Shown here: positions 1-7,320 of the stretch, one piece after another | How positions within the stretch are numbered: the first letter of the stretch is position 1 | How the letters are laid out: each line of letters starts with the position of its first letter | Assembly: GCA_017522515.1 (NCBI GenBank) | Contig: JAFWZH010000127.1 | Location: forward strand, 1 to 10,794 | Reading direction: 5' to 3' | Origin: Clostridia bacterium | GTDB lineage: Bacteria; Bacillota_A; Clostridia; UBA1212; UBA1255 | Length of the DNA: 10,794 bases | Notes under the pieces: model-generated | The model's database searches: none | What the model was told of the DNA's origin: nothing | What the model saw: the letters and a program-made list of their open reading frames with translations, nothing else | Translations under genes and position numbers: made by a program

Positions 1-1779
1 ACCCTTTTCCATAAGTACAGCGAGAACTTCTCGAATTGTATCCTCGTTAAAAATATACTTATTCAAAGCAGAAGAATCAATCGATTCGGGAATTTCTCCG
101 TTTTCATTTGCAAACTGATTTTCATATTCTTCTTTATCCTCGTCAGAGAGTTCATCATAAACGATACCGTGTTCCAAAAATTTAAGTTTAGTTTCAACGC
201 TTATAAAATCAACAAGGTAACCATCTGCAACCGCTTGTGCAAGGTCATAAGCATAAGTCGGATCACCGTCACCAAGTTCAAAAATCTTGTATGTATTCTT
301 GTCCACCTCATCTTTAGGGGTCGCTGTCAAACCTACAAGATGTGCATCAAAATAATTAAAAATATCTCTATATTTATTATAAATGCTTCTGTGTGCCTCG
401 TCACAGATAATAAGGTCAAAATGCCCCACTGTATAAAGCTTCTTGCCATCTTCATCCTTTGCCGCATCTATAATATTCATCATCGTCTGATAAGTAGAAA
501 ACACACCACGAGCATTATAATTTTCTTTGTCCTCACAAAGATTGACAACTGAAAGATTCGGCAAAAGGTTCACAAACGCCCTCTTTGCCTGAGTAACGAG
601 CGAATTTCTGTCAGCAAGAAAAAGAACATTCTTAACCCAGCCATGACGGAGCAATACATCCACTATAGAAATAACCGTTCTGGTCTTACCGGAGCCCGTA
701 GCCATAACCAATAAAGCTTTACGGCGATTCTCTTCATCAAAAGCACGACAAACTGCCTTTATCGCTTCTTTTTGATAATATCTTCCCGAAATATCATCAC
801 TAATGCGAACGTTATTAAGATGCGTACGCATAGTAAGTTTATTGAATTCTTTTTCTAAATCTCGTTTCGAATAAAAACCACTGACTTTATGTTCAGGATA
901 ATATCTGTCGTTCCAAATTCTTGTATCGAAACCATTTGTAAGGAATATTATAGGTCTGCGACCAAATTTCTTTTCCAAAAGGTCAGCGTATAATTTTGCC
1001 TGTTGACGGCCTACAGCTACATCCTTGCAAGTTCGTTTCGCCTCAATAACTGCCAAAGGCTTTCCGTCATCGCCAAAGAGTACATAATCAGCATAACCAA
1101 CCTCGGATTTGTTAGGCATACCGGTAAGTTCATATTCATTATACCAGTCTTTTCCCTCCATCCAACCGGCATCAATAAGCATTGTGTCGATATATACCTT
1201 TCTCGTTTCATATTCTGAAATATCAAGAGGCTTCGGAATATATGTCTGCTGTTGTTCGGAACGGCGTGCTGTAAGTTCGGCTTTTAACGCCTTGTTTTCA
1301 TCCAAAAGTTGCTGGAAGTTTATTTCAACAGCATTATCAATTAAAGTTTCATTATGTTTTGTTAGAAGATCAGGATTAAACTTTGTTTCCTCATAAGAAT
1401 CACCATAACAATACGCAATAAAATCAAGGAAATAAAAGAGGTTTTCCAATGCTAGTGCGGCTTGCTGAGGTGTAATCGATTTTGCGGAATGTGCAGAGTT
1501 ATTTCCCACCTTGCGTATAAAATCAATACGACGGAAAATATCAAATCCAACTACATCCTGAAACTCCGTTGTACTTATAAGCGTATGGAAACTATCCTGA
1601 TAAGGCATTACAAGAGAATCATCAACAGAATACATCCACTTAACAGCAAACTCCGCAGCCCTGCGAACATTGAACACGCAAGACGGCAAATCAATATTAT
1701 ATAGTCGCTCAGCAGTAATTGCCACATCAGCAAAACTACTAAATTTTTCATCTTTTTTTAAGAAATCAAAGTTGGTCAT
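1..1779 (-). CDS. hsdR: Type I restriction enzyme subunit R (HsdR), N-terminal 593 residues, cut by window edge
   Basis: ATP-driven DNA translocase and endonuclease subunit of a Type I restriction complex; it acts on unmethylated DNA with HsdM2HsdS. The frame is open from the ATG at 1779 to base 1. Visible domains: a DUF4145-type N-terminal helical domain (about residues 20-125, with RKVGNNSAH), a coiled stretch (about 148-175), the HSDR_N nuclease domain with its PD-(D/E)xK core (D231 and E246-A-K248), then a superfamily 2 helicase core with Walker A MATGSGKT (359-366), DEAH box (460-463) and GLTATP (483-488). The second RecA lobe and C-terminal domain lie beyond the left edge. The start is supported by GGAGGT at 1790-1785, five bases upstream. 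It overlaps the 3' end of the preceding gene by 14 bases, so translation is probably coupled. No frameshift was seen in the visible part. Identification is firm; intactness of the remainder is unknown. Confidence 0.96.
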   Translation of the reverse strand, partial: MTNFDFLKKDEKFSSFADVAITAERLYNIDLPSCVFNVRRAAEFAVKWMYSVDDSLVMPYQDSFHTLISTTEFQDVVGFDIFRRIDFIRKVGNNSAHSAKSITPQQAALALENLFYFLDFIAYCYGDSYEETKFNPDLLTKHNETLIDNAVEINFQQLLDENKALKAELTARRSEQQQTYIPKPLDISEYETRKVYIDTMLIDAGWMEGKDWYNEYELTGMPNKSEVGYADYVLFGDDGKPLAVIEAKRTCKDVAVGRQQAKLYADLLEKKFGRRPIIFLTNGFDTRIWNDRYYPEHKVSGFYSKRDLEKEFNKLTMRTHLNNVRISDDISGRYYQKEAIKAVCRAFDEENRRKALLVMATGSGKTRTVISIVDVLLRHGWVKNVLFLADRNSLVTQAKRAFVNLLPNLSVVNLCEDKENYNARGVFSTYQTMMNIIDAAKDEDGKKLYTVGHFDLIICDEAHRSIYNKYRDIFNYFDAHLVGLTATPKDEVDKNTYKIFELGDGDPTYAYDLAQAVADGYLVDFISVETKLKFLEHGIVYDELSDEDKEEYENQFANENGEIPESIDSSALNKYIFNEDTIREVLAVLMEKG

Positions 1780-2770
1780 TGGGAACCTCCCATAAAATCT
1801 CATATAATTCTTTTATTTTAGAAACCATCAGTTCAAGAGCATTTTTTATTGAGGTCATATACTCTTTTGCAAAGTCTTTTGAATATGTCAATTTTATTGC
1901 TTTATCAAGTGCATTATTATATTTTGTAAGTAGGTATTTTAATCTTTCATAATCGTATTTAGGAAACAATTTGCAATGAGCAACATTATTCCTTAAGCCT
2001 TTTATTTCTCTAATGTCATCCTCAAAAGTAGGCAAAGAAATTTTATCCGAAAAGAACAATTCCCAATCTGATTTATTATTATCAGATTTATTCTTGTTTT
2101 TCCCAAATAAAATATCTATCATCTGAGAATAATCATAGGCATAAAAAATATTATCTGAGCAAAATTTTGTTGCCGAGTCATTATTATTATCTCCCTTTAT
2201 ATACAATCTGCCCCCAAGCGCTTTTTGGTAATAATTAAATTTTTTAGGAAATTCATCACCATACAATACATAATAAGTATTATAGAGTAGTAGCCGCATT
2301 TTTCTGTCAAATTCATTTAATAAAGGATATACCAAATTACAATAATATGATGAGACATCATCATAAGTTTTAATTATTTCATATGAATCAACCAAACATA
2401 ATCGTTTTCCAGAATAAGTATTAATGTATCTTTTGTCGTGAAATAAATTATCAAATGTTTCTAACAAAGAAATATTGTTTATTGTTTCACCACTTATGGA
2501 CACATTTAAGAGAAGAATTTTAAGAGCTTCATGAACAGTTATGCTTATTCCGTTCAAAACAGAATTATTGTCTATTATATTAATGTTTAGAACAATGCCT
2601 AAATCCTCTATTGTGCATTGTTCCTCGGTTATTCCCAATTGACATAACAAAGTATTTTTGAAAGTCCAGGTAGATAAAACAATACCTTTATCTTTATTGA
2701 TTTTATCTTTGTTTGTTAATGTATTAAAATCATTCTTCCTTTTAAGTATGTACGATGCTTGGTATAACAT
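1766..2770 (-). CDS. Putative HEPN-domain protein (candidate ribonuclease toxin) inside the hsd operon
   Basis: A 334-residue protein with no family I recognise over its full length. Near the C-terminus, residues 253-265 read IREIKGLRNNVAH, giving R260-N-N-V-A-H265. This is the Rx4H signature of HEPN ribonucleases (Swt1, Abi and PrrC/RloC-type domains). Helices on either side fit a HEPN bundle: 'LLNEFDRKMRLLLYNTYY' at 150-167 and 'YERLKYLLTKYNNALDKAI' at 274-292. The first 140 or so residues carry no motif I know. No signal peptide or membrane helix is evident. I chose the ATG at 2770 because GGAGG lies five bases upstream; an in-frame TTG at 2785 would place that ribosome site inside the gene. 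It overlaps hsdR by 14 bases. The sequence is visibly more AT-rich than hsdM. Position between hsdS and hsdR matches prrC of E. coli. The HEPN call is moderately sure; nuclease activity is inferred. Confidence 0.82.
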   Translation of the reverse strand: MLYQASYILKRKNDFNTLTNKDKINKDKGIVLSTWTFKNTLLCQLGITEEQCTIEDLGIVLNINIIDNNSVLNGISITVHEALKILLLNVSISGETINNISLLETFDNLFHDKRYINTYSGKRLCLVDSYEIIKTYDDVSSYYCNLVYPLLNEFDRKMRLLLYNTYYVLYGDEFPKKFNYYQKALGGRLYIKGDNNNDSATKFCSDNIFYAYDYSQMIDILFGKNKNKSDNNKSDWELFFSDKISLPTFEDDIREIKGLRNNVAHCKLFPKYDYERLKYLLTKYNNALDKAIKLTYSKDFAKEYMTSIKNALELMVSKIKELYEILWEVPNDQL

Positions 2771-2775
2771 ATTTG

Positions 2776-2780
2776 CCTCC
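2776..2780 (-). promoter_or_regulatory. Ribosome binding site GGAGG deciding the ATG at 2770
   Basis: GGAGG followed by CAAAT and then ATG. It sets the start of the HEPN-motif protein at 2770 and argues against the longer TTG-initiated reading from 2785. Confidence 0.8.
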
Positions 2781-2811
2781 CACAAAGGTGCTTTTTACCC
2801 CCCGAATTTTG

Positions 2812-2988
2812 TTACATAGTTTGGAACAAACTGTATGTTCCTTTATATTTTGCAAACTCATATAAAAGTTTTTGTTGTTCTTCCAAGGTTAATGATCGAA
2901 TTGCTTTATCGGTTTCAAGCAATAATTTCATTGCCTTTTCATAATTGTCTTTTGGTTCGGCATCTAATCTAATTTCAATATCTGTCAT
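2812..2988 (-). CDS. Small hypothetical protein, 58 residues, directly upstream of the HEPN-motif gene
   Basis: I do not recognise this protein. It begins MTDIEIRLDAEPKDNYEKAM and appears to be mostly helical and charged, with 'SLTLEEQQKLLYEFAKY' as a likely amphipathic helix in the second half. It has no membrane segment. The ATG at 2988 has GGAGG at 3000-2996 with a seven-base spacer. A longer in-frame reading from a TTG at 3102 lacks a ribosome site and is not preferred. It ends 42 bases before the HEPN-motif gene starts and follows the five-helix membrane protein by about 134 bases, so it lies in the same transcript. Small size and position just ahead of a possible toxin make an antitoxin or chaperone role thinkable, but nothing in the residues proves it. 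Confidence 0.68.
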   Translation of the reverse strand: MTDIEIRLDAEPKDNYEKAMKLLLETDKAIRSLTLEEQQKLLYEFAKYKGTYSLFQTM

Positions 2989-3122
2989 TATTTTGCCTCC
3001 TTTGCTTTTAATAAATCCATCATTATTGCAATTCACAGTGGAACTTATGTGTAAATTTGGTATGTTTATTACGTGACCTTCATTCCAAATACTGCCAAAC
3101 AATATTTTTTTATTTAATCTAA

Positions 3123-3632
3123 TTATATAGTTTTATAAATCTTTAACATATTCAAAATTGTTAATGCCAAACCACAAAGTTGTGTTATAAATACAAAAAC
3201 AGCTTTTATGATTTTCGAAAAAGACCGTTCAGAACTAACGATTTCCAAGTAAATCGAATAAAACAATTCAATCAAACCTCTTACAAAACCATAAGCACCA
3301 ATAATAAGAGCCGGCATTCCTGCTGCATTCGCTACGGGATTATTCTTTAATAAAATAAACAAAGCAGCCCAAATCCCCAAAAAGAGTAATCCGATTACAA
3401 GATTTCCTATACCTTTAAATTTTTTACTTTTATCTAATTCAGTTCCAATTCCAGCGACACCAATTACTCCAAAAACAGCACCGATAAAGTAAGTTAAACT
3501 TGTCCAGTGAAAATATGTATTATTAACTAATAAAAATGTAGAAATAGACAAAAAACTAATGCCTATTGCATACCCGTTAATTTTACTGTCGATTATTTCT
3601 GAAAATACAATTTTTTTCTCTTTATTAGCCAT
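3123..3632 (-). CDS. Five-helix integral membrane protein in the hsd operon
   Basis: A 169-residue protein of unknown family. Hydrophobic segments at about 20-37, 47-64, 74-95, 105-128 and 141-163 predict five membrane helices, with a short basic N-terminus (MANKEKK) that would be cytoplasmic by the positive-inside rule. There is no cleavable signal and no enzymatic motif that I can see. The ATG at 3632 has GAGGTG at 3644-3639, six bases away; this ribosome site overlaps the hsdS stop codon, so translation probably follows that of hsdS. It is not a normal Type I subunit. In an operon with a possible HEPN toxin it could be a membrane effector or sensor, or simply a passenger. Function unknown. 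Confidence 0.87.
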   Translation of the reverse strand: MANKEKKIVFSEIIDSKINGYAIGISFLSISTFLLVNNTYFHWTSLTYFIGAVFGVIGVAGIGTELDKSKKFKGIGNLVIGLLFLGIWAALFILLKNNPVANAAGMPALIIGAYGFVRGLIELFYSIYLEIVSSERSFSKIIKAVFVFITQLCGLALTILNMLKIYKTI

Positions 3633-3642
3633 CTATTTCACC

Positions 3643-4749
3643 TCAATCAAAATATTCTTGCATCAATGCTTTTTTCAAAGTTTCAAGTTTTTCGAGACTA
3701 TCTTTTATTGCTAATTTTGATTTGTCGGTCTGTTCCACAAAGGCAGCAAACTGTTCTTGAACTTCCATCGGTGCCAAATTGATAGGCATTGCCTTTACAT
3801 AGGAAACTGCCGCAATGTTTTGAATACCACTGCCCTTTGTTTCTAATTTGCCGATGGTCTGCTTCATATAAGTCAAAAATACAATTGGCAGTATTTTTTT
3901 GTTAAGAGTAAACTTGCAAAGTGCTTGATTTATCAAGCCTTTTTCGCAACCCTCTGGTAACTGGTACAATTCGCCCATTGTTCCAGAGCAACTCATTAGA
4001 ATATCACCAGCAACACATTCAAATCTTCGCAATTCGTCAAACTTTTCAGCTGTAATATAATAAGTTCCGATAGTCGCAGATTTTTGAATGGCATGTTTTT
4101 GCTCATAAACCTTATATGTTGTTTCGTTTGGTTCAACAAAGAATTCTTTTTTGAGAGCACTGCCAAAAGGTCCTCTTACAATCGAAGAACATACCTCTCC
4201 AACCGTAGTCTGTTTCCATCCATAAGGATTGGTTTCAGGGTCACCCAACAGTTCGATAAATCGGGATTTCACGAGTTCATCTATTTTGATTAATTGTTGT
4301 TTTTTTAACTCTATTAATGAATCAACTTGCACCAATCTAGATACTATTTTTAATTGTTCTCTTTCATCTGTACAATACTCAAATTCAAATTCACCTAAAT
4401 CAGATTTTTTTATATTTGGCATACAAGCCCCTGACCGAAGTTGCATTAATCTATTTTGCTGACTTTTTAATGCATAAAACAGATAGTGTGTATTACACTT
4501 TAAGTCATACAAATAATAACAATGTCCACCACACCAAAATGGAGAATCCATATAATTGACATATCCACACGAATTGCCGCCCTCACTAATAGCTACAGTA
4601 TCTCCTTTTACGTTGAACTCATTCCATTTTCCAGATGGATTTATACCTCCGTTTAGATAATCGTATTTTCCCTCTTCTAAAAGACTATCTCCATTGATTT
4701 GTATCCCCTTTGAAAAAGATGCAATCTCTTTCAATTTTACTATCATCAT
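3643..4749 (-). CDS. hsdS: Type I restriction-modification specificity subunit (HsdS)
   Basis: DNA-recognition subunit that directs both methylation and cleavage. The 368 residues show the classic two-repeat plan: target recognition domain 1 (about 1-125), central coiled coil (about 126-170, containing 'LIELKKQQLIKIDELVKSRF'), recognition domain 2 (about 175-325) and a C-terminal coiled coil (about 327-366, ending 'EKLETLKKALMQEYFD'). Both halves are present, so it should recognise a bipartite target without dimerising. The length is slightly short for the family, mostly in domain 1. The gene starts ATG-ATG at 4749/4746, with AAGGGGG just upstream; which ATG is used cannot be settled. The first ATG overlaps the stop of the upstream membrane-protein gene as ATGA, a typical coupling arrangement. 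The recognised sequence cannot be read from the protein. Confidence 0.95.
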   Translation of the reverse strand: MMIVKLKEIASFSKGIQINGDSLLEEGKYDYLNGGINPSGKWNEFNVKGDTVAISEGGNSCGYVNYMDSPFWCGGHCYYLYDLKCNTHYLFYALKSQQNRLMQLRSGACMPNIKKSDLGEFEFEYCTDEREQLKIVSRLVQVDSLIELKKQQLIKIDELVKSRFIELLGDPETNPYGWKQTTVGEVCSSIVRGPFGSALKKEFFVEPNETTYKVYEQKHAIQKSATIGTYYITAEKFDELRRFECVAGDILMSCSGTMGELYQLPEGCEKGLINQALCKFTLNKKILPIVFLTYMKQTIGKLETKGSGIQNIAAVSYVKAMPINLAPMEVQEQFAAFVEQTDKSKLAIKDSLEKLETLKKALMQEYFD

Positions 4750-5219
4750 CCCACCCCCTTAAAGAGTGCTATCAGAGCCACAATTAAGGCAACTAATGCA
4801 ACAATATTAGAGAACATTGCTGCAACGTATTGTTTATTGTTTTCTTTTTCTATTTCCCTAGCAGTTGCAATTGTAAATATACATACAACCACAAAAAATA
4901 ACGATAATATAAAACCTACTGCTATTGTAATCCATTGTTCCCACTCAGAAATATTACCCTTGAGAGTTTTTATAATTTGAAAAATTTCTACAAAAAATCC
5001 AATTGCAAACAACCCAGATATTACTGTAAAAAGCCAAAATATAGGAGTGATAACAAATTTCATCCATTCTCTTGAAAGAGAACGTTTCTCATCTTCAATT
5101 TTTGATGCTTTTACAATTGATTCTGCTAATTTATCATAATCTATTTCAAGATTTATTTGTTCTATATTTCCAATTACTGTCTTTTTAGGAGTTTGTTGAG
5201 CCTTTTTTCTTTTACCCAT
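4746..5219 (-). CDS. Three-helix membrane protein wedged between hsdM and hsdS
   Basis: A 157-residue protein of unknown family. It has a very basic N-terminus (MGKRKKAQQTPKK), a soluble stretch with 'NLEIDYDKLAESIVKASK' (about 23-40), then hydrophobic segments at about 55-83, 96-120 and 132-153. The first is long and could be one tilted helix or two. The predicted topology is a cytoplasmic N-terminal segment and a membrane-anchored remainder. The ATG at 5219 has GGAGGGG at 5233-5227, inside the end of hsdM. The gene overlaps hsdM by 8 bases and hsdS by 4 bases, so it is fully built into the translation chain of the core subunits. A membrane protein here is not part of the standard Type I set; it may localise or regulate the complex, or be a separate effector. 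Function unknown. Confidence 0.88.
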   Translation of the reverse strand: MGKRKKAQQTPKKTVIGNIEQINLEIDYDKLAESIVKASKIEDEKRSLSREWMKFVITPIFWLFTVISGLFAIGFFVEIFQIIKTLKGNISEWEQWITIAVGFILSLFFVVVCIFTIATAREIEKENNKQYVAAMFSNIVALVALIVALIALFKGVG

Positions 5220-6684
5220 TCAACAACCCCTCCAACTCAGCAAGTCCTTCTGATATTTTACTTTGCAACCCAAAAAGTTCTGCCATAATTTCAGCAGTAG
5301 AAGGATATTCAACTGCTTCATAAACTGTCTTTTTGTACTTATTGATTGATAGGTCATAATCATTATCAATAAGCTCCTGTTTAGGTACAAAGAATGATTT
5401 TTCCGTTTTTTCTCTGTCCTTTTCACCATCAAGGTTATGAAAACGATCAATAATATCTTTTATATCATTATCATTTATTGGTGTTCTTTTATCATCGAGA
5501 GAATAACCGTCAGCAGTCATATCATAAAACCAAACATTGTCCGTACCACCGTGGCCTGTTTTTGTAAATATTAAAATACCGGTAGAAACTCCGGCATAAG
5601 GTTTAAACACACCAGAGGGCATAGAGATAACTGCTTCTAATCTATTGTTTTCAATAATTTCTTTACGAATTGCTTTGTGTGCAGTAGAAGAACCGAAGAG
5701 TACACCGTCAGGAACGATACAAGCACATCTACCGCCAATTTTAAGCATACGAAGGAAAAGAGCGAGGAAAAGAAGTTCCGTCTTTTTCGTCTTGCAAACT
5801 TTGAGCAAATCAGCAGAAACAGTATCGGCATCAAGTGAACCCTTAAAAGGCGGATTAGCAAGTATAATAGTATATTTGCCATTATCAAGATTTTGGTCTG
5901 ACAAACTGTCACGGTAATCAATATTTGGATTATCAACACCGTGTGTCATCATATTCATAGCACCTACACGGAGCATCGTTCTGTCCATATCGTAGCCATA
6001 GAACATATGATTATTATAGTGATCTTTCTTTTCTCGATTATAGAAAATATCATCTTTATATTTATCTTTGAGGTATTCCCCTGCCGCAACAAGAAAGCCT
6101 GATGTACCACAGGCAGGGTCGCATATTACATCGTCCGGCTTAGGGTCAAGAAGTTCAACCATCATTTTGATAATGTGTCTTGGTGTACGGAACTGTCCAT
6201 TTACTCCGGCAGTAGCAAGTTTAGAAAGTAAACTTTCGTAAACATCTCCTTTTGTATCGGTTTCAATGCTCTTTGCCATATCCACATAGAGGTTGTCCAA
6301 GGCATCAACGATTTTAGAAAGAAGCTGAGGTGTAGGGATTTTAAATATTGCATCTGCCATATATTTTGAGTATGTACTCTCTTTACCGCTGTGGAGATTC
6401 TTTATAAATGGGAAAATCTCTGTTTGCATAAGTTCATACATCTTCTCAGCTGATAAATCACGAAAAACCGACCATTTATATTGTTCGTGTCCGTCAAAGA
6501 TAGAAGTATAAGGCAGTTCAAGCATAAGACTGCTCTTTGCCTTCTTCGCATCAGCTTCGTCAAGATCGTGTATGAACATTAGATATGTCATTTGTTCAAC
6601 AACATCAAGAGGGTTTACAACACCGCCTGTCCAAAACATTTCCCAAATGGCATCTATTTTATTTTTAAGTTCGCCTGTAAGCAT
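5212..6684 (-). CDS. hsdM: Type I restriction-modification DNA methyltransferase subunit (HsdM)
   Basis: S-adenosylmethionine-dependent N6-adenine methyltransferase; two copies join HsdS to form the modification enzyme and the base of the full restriction complex. It has 490 residues, normal for the family. An N-terminal HsdM_N helical domain (about 1-130) precedes the catalytic domain. The approach segment is 'GQFRTPRHIIKMMVELLDP' (163-181), the SAM-binding motif I is DPACGTSGF (189-197), and the catalytic motif IV is NPPF (277-280). The C-terminal helical tail (about 450-490) would contact HsdS. The ATG at 6684 has GGAGG at 6694-6690 with a five-base spacer. This is the first gene of the operon and is followed by the membrane-protein gene with an 8-base overlap. 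All key motifs are intact, so the enzyme is probably active. Confidence 0.97.
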   Translation of the reverse strand: MLTGELKNKIDAIWEMFWTGGVVNPLDVVEQMTYLMFIHDLDEADAKKAKSSLMLELPYTSIFDGHEQYKWSVFRDLSAEKMYELMQTEIFPFIKNLHSGKESTYSKYMADAIFKIPTPQLLSKIVDALDNLYVDMAKSIETDTKGDVYESLLSKLATAGVNGQFRTPRHIIKMMVELLDPKPDDVICDPACGTSGFLVAAGEYLKDKYKDDIFYNREKKDHYNNHMFYGYDMDRTMLRVGAMNMMTHGVDNPNIDYRDSLSDQNLDNGKYTIILANPPFKGSLDADTVSADLLKVCKTKKTELLFLALFLRMLKIGGRCACIVPDGVLFGSSTAHKAIRKEIIENNRLEAVISMPSGVFKPYAGVSTGILIFTKTGHGGTDNVWFYDMTADGYSLDDKRTPINDNDIKDIIDRFHNLDGEKDREKTEKSFFVPKQELIDNDYDLSINKYKKTVYEAVEYPSTAEIMAELFGLQSKISEGLAELEGLLNG

Positions 6685-6689
6685 AATTG

Positions 6690-6840
6690 CCTCCGAGTAA
6701 AATACTTTGATAATATAAGGTCATTCTTAATGTAAAAAAATACAAACATCAAGTAATTTTTCATATATAGTACATCAATACATATCAATTTTACTTCAAT
6801 GAAATCGTTTCTGCAAGTTTTTACACATCAAATCCAACAC
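6690..6840 (-). promoter_or_regulatory. Probable promoter and operator region of the hsd operon
   Basis: An AT-rich stretch immediately upstream of hsdM. Several weak sigma-A-like combinations are possible on the minus strand, for example TTGATA near 6788-6783 with TATGAA about 17 bases downstream. None is close enough to consensus to choose. The minus strand carries TTGATGT three times (6752-6746, 6778-6772, 6831-6825), which could be operator sites. The location is supported by position only. Confidence 0.35.
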
Positions 6841-6970
6841 TTTTTTTGCTTTTTATTTTAAAATAGCATAAATATATCAATTTTTGTAATGCATAAACTT
6901 TTTTCTGAATCCAATTAACTTTTATCCGCCATGTCCCTTCCTCCCCGACTCCATTCCCGCCTTTTCCATC

Positions 6971-7000
6971 TCTCGCCCTGTTTGGCCGCCTGTGGAGCGA
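6971..7000 (+). repeat. 30-base direct repeat, copy 1
   Basis: Begins TCTCGCCCTG and ends TGTGGAGCGA; identical over 30 bases to copy 2 at 7235-7264. A matching CGACTCC also lies exactly 18 bases upstream of both copies (6946-6952 here), so the related unit is about 55 bases. It is clearly GC-richer than its surroundings. Function unknown. Confidence 0.9.
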
Positions 7001-7134
7001 TTTTTGGGCATCCAAGCAAAAATAATACCTCAAATAAGAATTTTTTATAAACATTCATACTGCAAAATAAAAATTTCGCAAAAACACCTTGGATTTTACC
7101 CCTCTAAAAATACATATAAGTGTAAAGACTTTTT

Positions 7135-7173
7135 GAAAGGAGAACATTTTATTGTAACGCAAAACCTAATAAC
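7135..7173 (+). pseudogene. Decayed duplicate of the ATPase gene's ribosome site and start codon
   Basis: GAAAGGAGAA at 7135-7144 is followed, at the same 16-base offset as in the intact gene, by ATTGT. The 39 bases here align with 7780-7819 with one gap and a handful of substitutions (about 34 of 40 columns by eye). The missing base turns the TTG-TCA start into TTG-TAA, so nothing can be made from it. Similarity fades after about 40 bases. It looks like a relic of a former related gene or of a duplication. Confidence 0.5.
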
Positions 7174-7234
7174 CACTGTCGCCCCCAAACAGCCAAATGC
7201 GTCCGCTATCGACTCCGTGTCCGATATTCTTTTT

Positions 7235-7264
7235 TCTCGCCCTGTTTGGCCGCCTGTGGAGCGA
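7235..7264 (+). repeat. 30-base direct repeat, copy 2
   Basis: Perfect copy of 6971-7000, starting 264 bases further on. The accompanying CGACTCC is at 7210-7216, again 18 bases upstream. In one plus-strand frame both copies read S-R-P-V-W-P-P-V-E-R after a D-S pair. That keeps open a fossil coding origin, although no intact gene is present. Confidence 0.9.
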
Positions 7265-7320
7265 ATTTCGCCCCCTCAAACCACCAAACGCAACTTTTAA
7301 AAATTTCCCAAAACCTTATG

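Larger units (their letters stand above)
6841..7320. other. Non-coding stretch with repeats and a decayed gene start
   Basis: No protein gene is convincing here on either strand: the open frames have poor ribosome sites and no family resemblance. The stretch changes character from AT-rich (6841-6920) to C-rich (about 6925-7000) and back. It holds two copies of a 30-base repeat (6971-7000 and 7235-7264) and a decayed copy of the downstream ATPase gene's start region (7135-7173). Confidence 0.6.

Noticed and set aside
2989..3102. N-terminal extension of the 58-residue protein from a TTG at 3102
   Set aside because: There is no ribosome site before the TTG, while GGAGG stands ideally before the ATG at 2988.
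6821..7054. Minus-strand open frame of 77 codons upstream of hsdM
   Set aside because: It reads through repeat copy 1 with low-complexity Gly/Arg content, has no good start signal, and lies over the likely hsd promoter.
6971..7264. 30-base repeats as a minimal CRISPR array
   Set aside because: There are only two copies 264 bases apart, no regular spacers and no cas genes.
6992..7300. Plus-strand open frame of 102 codons across the 30-base repeat
   Set aside because: The first ATG has no ribosome site, the composition shifts along the frame, and no family resemblance was seen; it is kept only as a repeat-containing stretch.
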